Shown here: positions 25,713-33,637 of the stretch, piece by piece
How the letters are laid out: the number at the start of each line of letters is the position of its first letter
Numbering within the stretch: position 1 is the stretch's first letter
Source of the DNA: Legionella erythra
Lineage (GTDB): Bacteria; Pseudomonadota; Gammaproteobacteria; Legionellales; Legionellaceae
Reading direction: 5' to 3'
NCBI RefSeq assembly: GCF_001467615.1
Contig: NZ_LNYA01000023.1
Coordinates: 231,258-295,257 of the forward strand
DNA: 64,000 nucleotides
The notes under the pieces: model-generated
Told to the model about the DNA's origin: nothing
The model's input: the letters and a program-made list of their open reading frames with translations, nothing else
Database searches by the model: none
Translations under genes and position numbers: made by a program

Positions 25713-25745
25713 ATTATAAAAGCGAAATATTAAGAAAAAATTAAT
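25713..25745 (-). promoter_or_regulatory. PmrA-type promoter for the 24656-25678 gene
   Basis: Read leftward: ATTAAT, 5 nt, CTTAAT, 10 nt, then a perfect -10 TATAAT. The second half-site reads CTTAATATT, identical to the published Legionella PmrA element (cTTAATatT). The same 6-5-6-10-6 spacing occurs at three other places in this window. Confidence 0.75.
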
Positions 25746-25965
25746 GAAAAGTGATAATCCAATATATGCAATAAACTTACTAACGTATTCCACTGGAAGT
25801 TGATTGTTTCCATTTGCCGCTTCTCTGCCACATTTGACTACCCGACAGATGCGTTCCGGGTGAATGATGCTGTGCATAACAGCACAGCAAATTGGTGAAT
25901 CGCCAGCCATGTAAGGGCATTGGTTTCGCAGACATATTTTGGTAGAAATACAGATGCAGGATAGT

Positions 25966-26253
25966 TCAGACTTCCACTTTCTGTGCCTGAGGAATGCTGT
26001 TCAGCTGCGCTTTTACTAGTTTAGTAATCTCATCCAGCATGTATTGGCAGGCATCCTGATTATCAGGATACTGTTTATAAATGGTATTGGTTAAAAAAGC
26101 GGACAGTGCCTGCGCGACCAATTGGCGGCTGCGTAAGGGTTTAGGCAATTGTTCGACGGATTGCTGCAAGGCTGACAACAGGTGTTGGCCGACAAAATTC
26201 ATCGCTTTGGAATACTCTTCGGCTGTTAATGCATCGTTTTGAGGCGCGCTCAT
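25966..26253 (-). CDS. Unknown small helical protein (95 aa)
   Basis: A 95-residue protein starting MSAPQNDALTAEEYSKAMNF after AAGGA at 6 nt; the longer frame to 26331 lacks a site. Predicted helical throughout (QHLLSALQQSVEQLPKPLR), ending LNSIPQAQKVEV. No signal peptide, no family recognised. Between it and the gene at 24656 lie 287 bp with no credible gene. Confidence 0.6.
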   Translation of the reverse strand: MSAPQNDALTAEEYSKAMNFVGQHLLSALQQSVEQLPKPLRSRQLVAQALSAFLTNTIYKQYPDNQDACQYMLDEITKLVKAQLNSIPQAQKVEV

Positions 26254-26333
26254 GCTCGGTCCTTTTAAGTCGGTAAGGCCCGCGATTATAGAGCGACTTT
26301 TCATTGACTGCAATGAGATGCCCATCAGCATAA

Positions 26334-26368
26334 ATCATAAAAGCAACCTAAGCGGTTGCTTTTATGAT
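26334..26368 (-). terminator. Terminator downstream of the 857-aa gene
   Basis: A perfect 15-bp inverted repeat (ATCATAAAAGCAACC and complement) with a 5-nt loop, 40 bp beyond the stop of the leftward large gene. The arms end in T-rich sequence either way. It separates that gene from the one at 25966. Confidence 0.8.
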
Positions 26369-26407
26369 TGGTTTTCATTTATATCCTTAGACGATCGCCA
26401 CGCTGCA

Positions 26408-28981
26408 TTAATTTGTAGAACGCCGAGACGGACCATCGCCTGGTAGCTCCATACGTGACAATTTATTATTTTGCTTTTTAGACCCACTAACCGAACCACT
26501 AAAAAATAAAGCGCCATGGCCACAGACTTTTGTCCACTCCTCGTCCTCTTTTGGCGTTACCAGGGAACCTGGGTGCCAGTCTTTGGCATTTGCCCTTTCT
26601 GTCTCTATCCTGATTCGTTCCTGGTTTAAAAATGGCTTTAATTCGAGAAGTAATCGAATGGCCATCTCTGCGGTTTGCTTTTCCCTATAATCTTGCTGCT
26701 GGTAAATTTCATTTTGATTGTCCACCAGCGGGTTACCATGCTCGAGATAATTTCGAAATGACCTTAAGTCAGCATAGTGATTGGCTATAAGCGGACAGGA
26801 GGCCAATCCCTTGTATGTTTTTATGGTTTCAAGATGTTGCAGGATCTGGCCAATGTTGTATTCCAGCGCATCATTTAAGCTCGGGCTCTTCACTAATCGG
26901 GCTGCCAGAGTCATTCCCCCATCCCTCTGATGAAAAGAATCCCATTCCGCTGCCGTGTTTAAAAACAACGAGGGAATCCAATACCCATCCTTTATCAAAA
27001 ACTCTTCAATGTCAGATAAGGATTCCAGGGCTGCTTCAATGCGCTTCAAAGGATTCAGCAACTGATCTTTTTTGACTGGCTCGAGCAAATACTTCGCCAA
27101 TTTCCTAATGCCTTCCAACCCTTTAAACCGGGCTTCGCGCTCAGCCTCTTTTTTTTCGCTGGCGAGCTTTTCTTCCACACGTTTCTGTCCTCTTTCTGCA
27201 AGCGACAGCGCTGGTTTGGCGATGGCTTTATCCAACGTGGCACCCAGTGTCTTGTACTTATCCCCCAATTCTTTGCGCGGCAGGCATTTCAAAATAGCGC
27301 CCTTCTCCAATTTGGACACCGTCTCGATTTGACCTGAGAATAATTTAACACAGAGATCAATCACTTCATTAGGGGCCTTAAACGTGATTAAACACTTTAT
27401 AAATTCGTTTTCATCTGCTGATAACGCCTGTTTCGGTGCGTTTGAGGAGGTTGCTGCATCCATTTCCTGTTTACCAGGATTATTATTGTTGCTGTTCCCC
27501 TGTTTTACAGCGATAGCTTCCTGCTTTAAACGATGTTGCCAGTATAGGGCTGGATCGTAATTATATTGTCCGAGAGTCTTTTCGCGTGCTAAAAGCAGAT
27601 GGTTTAATTTTTTACCAAACTCGAATAAATCCTTCGCAAAAACCTGCTGAAGCCAGACCCTATCTGATAAAAATTGACCCATCCTGTATTTTAAATCCCT
27701 TTCATCCTGATGAGTAATCGCATCACGGATGACGATGAAGGCACGCCAATCGGTGCTGGGATCAAGATCAATTATAAATTTGGAAAAGTTTTTCCCGGTT
27801 ATTAATTCACCAAGGATCTGAAGGCGGCGGAGAGCGGCATGCATCTCTAACTTTTTTGAAACATCAAAAGATGAGCGCAAATCAACCAATTCGAAATGCG
27901 GTGACTCCGGATTTGGCCAAACCGGTATTTTTATACGAGCGTTGGTGTTGTATGTCAGATTGACTAATTTAATCAGGTTTTGGATATCATTAACGTAAGT
28001 GATAAGGCATTGACTGGCAGGTAATTCAAGTTTTAAGGCAACCCATGGTTTTTCTGTCATGAGCGCGTTCGCCATCTCAAGAAAAAAACGCCTCAGAGCA
28101 GGCAGGTCTTGTTCGATAATGCTCAATACAGCCTGCGGAATAGTCAACTGCAAATCACCTACTTCAGCCATAAAATGCATAGCACTTGCAAATAGTTGAT
28201 TAGCTCCCTCCTCATCACTCCCGACTATTGCTTCTAGAGAAAATTGGATCATCGCTGCTTTTTGCATGGATGGCTCAATCATTATGCCGCCAAGATGCTC
28301 AAATGAAAACCAGCTTAGAGCCGAGCTTTCAAAGGATTTATCAAATTTTTTTCTAATCTCAGGTGATAGCTTCTGGATAATTTCACACAGTTTATGCATC
28401 AAAACCCGGTTTTGTTCATCCTGTTTATCGTTTATTGTCTGCAGCTCCAAAGGGGAAAGGTGCTTTGGCCTTTTTTTAAAGCGGCTTTCAGAGGCATGAT
28501 ACTTCATTAAGAAGTCTATCAGTTTGAGAATATAGATTACTCGTTGCGCATCGGTTGAAAATTTATCGATATCCTGGCCTTGCAAAGAAGTATAACCTTG
28601 TAAGAACTCAGGGCAATAATAGGGCTCAACAGAAGCAATGGCTTTGCGCCGCTTAAAACCCAGAATGCGTTCCGCTTCGCTATCCTCCGCACCGGCTGAA
28701 GCCAATTCATAATAAAGATTGACATTGCCATTATCAGCAGCCAATCGCAGGGCGCTATACGGGTGTTTTTTCAGATTGAGGTCAATGCCAAGCTCACGTT
28801 GATGCAGTATGAGTATTTTAATGAACTTCAACGTTTCATGGCTATCCAGAGTACAATGCAAACAGGCAAGGTAAAATGCTTTTTCAAATTGATAATCAAG
28901 GATGAGGCCATGAATACTCTTCCCTTCCTTTATCTTATGAAAGTCAATTTTTCCAATTTGAGCAATCAATTCTTTATTCAT
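26408..28981 (-). CDS. Large probable effector with two HEPN-type motifs (857 aa)
   Basis: An 857-residue soluble protein of no recognised family. Near the N-terminus one ankyrin-like unit is visible (YSALRLAADNGNVNLYYELA). Two R-x4-H motifs of HEPN type occur: IRDAITHQ (R419, H424) and FRNYLEHGN (R743, H748), each in a helical context with a polar residue after the Arg, as in HEPN RNases. The region between holds a Lys/Glu-rich coil (about 600-650). The tail has an acidic patch (TPKEDEEW) and a Ser-rich end. A PmrA-type promoter lies 33-65 nt upstream, supporting a translocated effector. Enzyme activity is not established. Confidence 0.7.
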   Translation of the reverse strand: MNKELIAQIGKIDFHKIKEGKSIHGLILDYQFEKAFYLACLHCTLDSHETLKFIKILILHQRELGIDLNLKKHPYSALRLAADNGNVNLYYELASAGAEDSEAERILGFKRRKAIASVEPYYCPEFLQGYTSLQGQDIDKFSTDAQRVIYILKLIDFLMKYHASESRFKKRPKHLSPLELQTINDKQDEQNRVLMHKLCEIIQKLSPEIRKKFDKSFESSALSWFSFEHLGGIMIEPSMQKAAMIQFSLEAIVGSDEEGANQLFASAMHFMAEVGDLQLTIPQAVLSIIEQDLPALRRFFLEMANALMTEKPWVALKLELPASQCLITYVNDIQNLIKLVNLTYNTNARIKIPVWPNPESPHFELVDLRSSFDVSKKLEMHAALRRLQILGELITGKNFSKFIIDLDPSTDWRAFIVIRDAITHQDERDLKYRMGQFLSDRVWLQQVFAKDLFEFGKKLNHLLLAREKTLGQYNYDPALYWQHRLKQEAIAVKQGNSNNNNPGKQEMDAATSSNAPKQALSADENEFIKCLITFKAPNEVIDLCVKLFSGQIETVSKLEKGAILKCLPRKELGDKYKTLGATLDKAIAKPALSLAERGQKRVEEKLASEKKEAEREARFKGLEGIRKLAKYLLEPVKKDQLLNPLKRIEAALESLSDIEEFLIKDGYWIPSLFLNTAAEWDSFHQRDGGMTLAARLVKSPSLNDALEYNIGQILQHLETIKTYKGLASCPLIANHYADLRSFRNYLEHGNPLVDNQNEIYQQQDYREKQTAEMAIRLLLELKPFLNQERIRIETERANAKDWHPGSLVTPKEDEEWTKVCGHGALFFSGSVSGSKKQNNKLSRMELPGDGPSRRSTN

Positions 28982-29013
28982 TATTCACCAGATACATAAC
29001 TAAAACAGCTTGC

Positions 29014-29046
29014 AGTCTATTCAAGAAACATTAAGGAAAAATTAAG
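29014..29046 (-). promoter_or_regulatory. PmrA-type promoter for the 857-aa gene
   Basis: Read leftward: CTTAAT, 5 nt, CTTAAT, 10 nt, TAGACT as -10. Both half-sites are perfect. The start codon is at 28981. Confidence 0.7.
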
Positions 29047-29093
29047 ATGGGCAAAAAAAAGACAAATGGTCATTCCACATCGCATTTTATTTT

Positions 29094-29126
29094 CTTAAGA
29101 TTCTCATAATATTTTATTTGTACAAT
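29094..29126 (+). promoter_or_regulatory. PmrA-like promoter for the 29159 gene
   Basis: Read rightward: CTTAAG, 5 nt, CATAAT, 10 nt, TACAAT. Each half-site has one mismatch to CTTAAT, but the spacing is identical to the three leftward copies. It is divergent from the copy at 29014-29046. Confidence 0.55.
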
Positions 29127-29158
29127 ACATACACTTTACATCCATATTGAATTAAATC

Positions 29159-30999
29159 ATGCCTTTTAGTATTGACTTGCAGACCATGCAAAAAACCAAG
29201 CAATGGACTTTTAAGCAAACAGTAGAAGCTCGGCAACTCCAGGCCCTTCTCGACAAAGGTGATCGCAAAGGGTATATCGAACGATTACGCCAACTTAACG
29301 ATTCTCATAAGTTCACTCGCACGCAGGGGCAAGTGTATGAATTGTCTGACGAAGGCGAGACAATTCATGTTCCCATCAAGTTTCAAGTTAAAAAATCAGT
29401 CATTACCTGGTCGTTTATCGCTCCCTTTGATAGAACCCATCAATCATTCCGCGATGAAGTCTTTAATACAGCCGCTAAAGCGCATGCCTGCGTGGCCAAT
29501 TCCTGTGAAACATATTATCGTGGTACCGATCATCTTCATTTAAAAGAGATGCACAGCTACCCTGAAGAAGCCTTCTTCAACCACAACCACTACCGCACAG
29601 CTGATGGCGGACCTATCACACCGGTTGAAGTCTATGAACATTTATTTGGTTTTTATGCGCAGCAAGAAGGTAGAAAATTTATACCCTTAGCCCAGGAGCG
29701 CGACAAAATTATTTTAACTTTCGCAGTGTATTGGGCTAATTTTAATGCGGACATTCGCTATGTGGCCTTTTCTTTTCTTCGAGGTGAGGGGGAGAAAGAG
29801 CAGGTACTTCGCCAGTTAAAAGAAATTGCCTGTATTGGTCGACTGACACCGGATCAGGCTGACAAAGAAATCGACGCCTTTTTTAATTCAGAACACGGAA
29901 AAAATATGTTAGTTCTGGCTGAGAGCCAAGGATTTCCCCGTATCGAAAGAATCAAGAAATTCATTAAATCAAATTACCGCGAGATGCATAAACAATATGC
30001 ACCTGCCATTGAACAGGAAATTGCCGCCAACACATCAATGGAATCCGTCGCCGCCTCATCAACACATGCCTCGCCATCAACGAGCAGCCGATCCAGCCCA
30101 GGGATGAATATCTCGCAGGTCCTGATCAAGCCTTTGATGAGATTGACCGGCTCGAGTATGAAACCTTCGCACGCGATCTCACCAAGCACTGCCAAAGTGT
30201 CAGGAAAGAATTATTGCAGGATTTGGATCTTGTCGATTTTCGCAAAGGACTCATGCTTTATTATGCCCTGTGTACTGCTCAGAAAAGCGCAGCATCTTAT
30301 CCAAAGGAAGAAGGCATGCGGTTTCATAAGGATTTTTTAACCAATGAACTCATTGAACAAATGCTGATTGAACTGCCCTGCCTTAAGCCCGGTTCGTCCC
30401 CTGCCCTGGAAAATGACTTATTGAAAAAACTGGTTTTATGGGTAAAGGAAGCACCGCCTGAACTGGAGGAGTGGATCAATTGGGTACGGGTAAATGGCTC
30501 GCGCGGCTTAGGCGCTGAAATAGGAGGGGTTCGCTCAAAAACAGGTCAGGTGGATCTCAGCCAGGCTATTCCCAAAGAAGATCGGAAAGCCAGTGATAAC
30601 GTTGCAGAAATTGATTTTGAGAAAGTCGACTTAAGGGCGGTTTTCTATCCCCATACTCCCTTATCACAAGCAAAAGGGAATGAGACTGATGCTGACACTG
30701 ATCTATTGATGAAACAGCTGAACCAGTATTTGCAGGATTTAATGAAACAACGGATGAGCACACCCTCGCAACCGGTTCAGCCATTTAAAGCCAAAGTTCA
30801 AATTATCGAGATGGCTTTGTCGGTCCTTAAAGGCAGGGCGAATGTTAAAGAACTGATCGCCCTCGCCTCCTCCTCGCAGGAATGGAAAATCACCGGATCT
30901 GGTCTTAAAAAAAGCAAGCTGGAACTACTTGTTGGCGAGGTGATTGATTTTAAATCACCAAAACCAATGGATGCGTACGCTTTCAACACCGGGCTATAG
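29159..30999 (+). pseudogene. Probable effector gene split by a frameshift (about 613 aa if joined)
   Basis: The first frame (29159-30340) encodes a soluble protein, MPFSIDLQTMQKTKQWTFKQ onward, up to about residue 295; after that it becomes Ser-rich and unlike a protein. The -1 frame is open from at least 30013 and reads sensible protein from about 30052: RLINTCLAINEQPIQPRDEY, FDEIDRLEYETFARDLTK, and on to 30999. One missing base near GCCGCC (30050-30055) explains both. No domain recognised in either half; the C-terminal half is helical. A PmrA-like promoter lies upstream. It may be decaying or a base may have been lost in assembly. Confidence 0.7.
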
Positions 31000-31013
31000 C
31001 CGTTTACGGCTAT
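30996..31013 (+). terminator. Small hairpin at end of the 29159-30999 gene
   Basis: ATAGCCG/CGGCTAT, 7 bp with a TTTA loop, spanning the stop codon. There is no immediate T-run, so terminator function is doubtful. Confidence 0.3.
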
Positions 31014-31069
31014 GGCGTCTCCTCGTTATTTTTGATAGAGTAGCGCAAATTTAACACATTATACGCATT

Positions 31070-32026
31070 ATGCCGAAGCACGAGGGTAAACTCTATCCTA
31101 ACCAACCCGAATTGGATGAGGATGCCGGGGACAATTCTGAAACCAGGCACGAAAAAGAAACGTTTGATGCGCCATCAAAAAAACCTGAATGGCTTGCTCT
31201 GGGCAGAGGCAGCTATAACCGCGTGTGGCGCTCAGCAGCGCCCGATAAGTCTGGACTCTATCGAGTGCTTAAATACCCTCTGCCGTCTAAAGATAACTGC
31301 ATTAATGCCTTAAACCATAATCTCCGAGGCGTCAGACTCTGGAATGAAATTAATCCTTCATCCCAAACCGGCCTGCCTGAAGCCATCACCTCGCAATCAG
31401 GATGGATAGCGCCCTATATAGCCAATGCACGTCAGGCCACGGATGAAGAGGCAGCCAATAAAGTGGTGGCGATTTACCAGGCTACCCGGCGCATTGTATT
31501 TGATGCCGCGACCCAGGGTAATGTACTAACCTGTGTGGATACCGGGGAGGTCATGGTGGTTGACGTTGATTTGGCGCTGAATCTGCGCAACTCGACGGCC
31601 AGCCTTAATTTTGCTAAAAACCTGCATGAACGTTTTGAACAGTACTGGAATGATCCCGACTTAAAAATAAACATGACCACAACATTGGAGATCACGAAAA
31701 ACCTGCTTTACCTGGAAGAACAGCTATCGAGTACCGACATTGATAAACTCAATCATGAAAATCTCACGCTAGCCAACCTTGCGTCATTAAGTTGGTTAAG
31801 AATACATCACAAGCCACTGACCTACGCCTTATTTTTGGATATTTCCATGTTACGGCAAGCAGATATCGAGATGAGTGATACCCTTTTTGAAAGCTTACTT
31901 TCCACCCGAGAGGAGAAAATTGAGTTCACTGAACAATACAATCAGAATGCCACTCACCGGTTTTTCCTGCCCAAAAACCAGTCTGCTGTGTCTTTAAAAG
32001 ACGATGCAATCCACAAAATAATTTAG
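31070..32026 (+). CDS. Protein-kinase-like fold protein (possible effector)
   Basis: A 318-residue protein. The segment LGRGSYNRVWRS (residues 44-55) is a good Gly-rich loop, with a candidate ATP-anchoring Lys at YRVLKYPL (K68). Further on, FDAATQGNVL (D145, N151) resembles a catalytic loop with one extra residue, and VMVVDVDLAL (165-167 DVD) resembles the DFG segment. The pattern suggests an atypical kinase or pseudokinase. The N-terminal 40 residues are polar and acidic; the C-terminal 130 are helical. Kinase-like effectors are known in Legionella. It follows the preceding gene by 70 bp; no PmrA-type site was found upstream. Confidence 0.6.
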   Translation: MPKHEGKLYPNQPELDEDAGDNSETRHEKETFDAPSKKPEWLALGRGSYNRVWRSAAPDKSGLYRVLKYPLPSKDNCINALNHNLRGVRLWNEINPSSQTGLPEAITSQSGWIAPYIANARQATDEEAANKVVAIYQATRRIVFDAATQGNVLTCVDTGEVMVVDVDLALNLRNSTASLNFAKNLHERFEQYWNDPDLKINMTTTLEITKNLLYLEEQLSSTDIDKLNHENLTLANLASLSWLRIHHKPLTYALFLDISMLRQADIEMSDTLFESLLSTREEKIEFTEQYNQNATHRFFLPKNQSAVSLKDDAIHKII

Positions 32027-32230
32027 GACCCTAAACCTCGTTTAACTGCATTTACCTGTTGTTGTTTAGAGAAAGACTATAAAATTAAAAAGCATTGTTA
32101 TACGATATTTTATTAGACTCTCGTTAGTGAATTACTTATAATTGTGACGTTTATTTGTTCTTAGAATTCAAATAGATAAATTCATGCTTTATTTATCAGC
32201 AGTTAGCGACCTAAAAGGTAAGGATACGAC

Positions 32231-32791
32231 ATGGGATATTCAGATATAGAATCAGACGACGAGCCAGTACTTATATTTCATCCCCCCTCTGCTTCATATC
32301 CGTTAACGGATATCCGCAAAAATCGAGTCTGCCCACCTCCTCGTACGCTCCCAACACGAGCGCATAAGACAGAGACCATGACCGACGAATTAGCCGCTCA
32401 ACTCTTCGACGCCATTACCTCTGGTATTAAAAGCTACAATAACAAGGAGGAGCGCGACGGCGTTGTAAATGGCTATTTCACGCTTTTTCGTCACGGCCAA
32501 CATGGCAAAATGAAGGCTAACGAGTTACAGGACAGTCTAGCTAAAAAATCATTTAGCGACATGCTTCATCTGCTGAATGACTATTTTAATTCATCGGATG
32601 CTCACTACAATAATCATTCCCTTGCCACTTACTTATTAGACAAGCTCAATGATTTTGTTACATCATTAGACTCTACCTATCAACCTGAAACGGGTAGTAT
32701 GGCCTGGGCTTCTGTTTTATCGCATCTTAAACATTACTCAAAAGCCCTGGGTGATGATTGCATGAAAACTGCAACGCAAACGAGCCTTTAG
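32231..32791 (+). CDS. Unknown soluble protein (186 aa)
   Basis: A 186-residue protein with an acidic start (GYSDIESDDEPVLIFHPP), a Pro-rich stretch, then a helical domain of about 130 residues beginning TDELAAQLFDAITSGIKSYN. No signal peptide, no family recognised. AAGGTAAGGA lies 6-14 nt before the ATG. It ends 9 bp before the SDR gene; the 204-bp AT-rich gap before it holds no visible gene. An effector is possible from neighbourhood and composition only. Confidence 0.6.
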   Translation: MGYSDIESDDEPVLIFHPPSASYPLTDIRKNRVCPPPRTLPTRAHKTETMTDELAAQLFDAITSGIKSYNNKEERDGVVNGYFTLFRHGQHGKMKANELQDSLAKKSFSDMLHLLNDYFNSSDAHYNNHSLATYLLDKLNDFVTSLDSTYQPETGSMAWASVLSHLKHYSKALGDDCMKTATQTSL

Positions 32792-32800
32792 GAAACGGAG

Positions 32801-33571
32801 ATGTCGCGTCTTGAAAACAAAATTATTTTGATTACGGGCGCCTCCAGTGGCATTGGGGAGGCCTGTGCCAGGCTTTTTGCTTCACAAGGTGCGAGACTTA
32901 TTCTCACAGCTCGCCGCCTTGACCGGTTGGAAATCCTCGCAACCGAATTGAAAAATACCCATGGCAATGAGCCTTATATCCATTGCCTCGATGTTCGGAA
33001 CTCTGCTGCAGTCAAAACGTTTTTGGACTCGCTGCCAGTAGCCTGGCAGTGTATTGACGTATTGCTCAATAACGCCGGTTTGGCTTTAAGCAGCGACCCC
33101 ATTCAGAACGGTCTAATCGACAATTGGGAAACCATGATCGACACGAATGTCAAAGGTCTCCTCTACATAACCCGCCATGTGCTGCCAGGCATGTTGCAAA
33201 GACAGCAAGGCCATATTGTCAATATCGGCTCGATTGCAGGTCAGGAGGTTTATCCCAACGGCAATGTCTATTGTGCGAGCAAGCATGCGGTCAGAGCCCT
33301 GACCAAATCCATGCGACTCGACTTAATGGGCAGCCCCATTCGCGTGAGCGAAATCGCACCCGGCGCGGTTGAAACAGAATTCAGCCTTGTACGCTGGCAA
33401 GATGCGGATAAGGCAAAAACATTTTACCAGGACTTTACCCCGCTGACTGCCAAGGATATAGCCGATGCCGTATATTACTGCATTTCCGCGCCGCCGCATG
33501 TCAACATTGCCGAATTGACCATTCTGCCTACAGACCAGGCATCTGCGAATCATATTCATCGAAAAAAATAG
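32801..33571 (+). CDS. SDR oxidoreductase, YdfG type
   Basis: A 256-residue NADP-dependent short-chain dehydrogenase: TGASSGIGEACARLFA near the N-terminus, TARRLDRL after strand 2, LLNNAGLAL, Ser in NIGSIAGQEVYPNG, and YCASKHAVRALTKSMR with the catalytic Tyr and Lys. The closest well-known relative is YdfG (3-hydroxy acid/serine dehydrogenase), so that substrate class is likely. A GGAG-type site directly precedes the ATG; the previous gene ends 9 bp upstream. Confidence 0.9.
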   Translation: MSRLENKIILITGASSGIGEACARLFASQGARLILTARRLDRLEILATELKNTHGNEPYIHCLDVRNSAAVKTFLDSLPVAWQCIDVLLNNAGLALSSDPIQNGLIDNWETMIDTNVKGLLYITRHVLPGMLQRQQGHIVNIGSIAGQEVYPNGNVYCASKHAVRALTKSMRLDLMGSPIRVSEIAPGAVETEFSLVRWQDADKAKTFYQDFTPLTAKDIADAVYYCISAPPHVNIAELTILPTDQASANHIHRKK

Positions 33572-33637
33572 CGAATCGTATATTTATTTTACATTGGTCT
33601 ATAGTTATTAAATAATTCATTCTTTTGTTCGCTGTAG

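Noticed and set aside
25695..25910. Leftward 71-codon ORF
   Set aside because: No ribosome-binding site or recognised family, and it runs across the PmrA-type promoter of the next gene.
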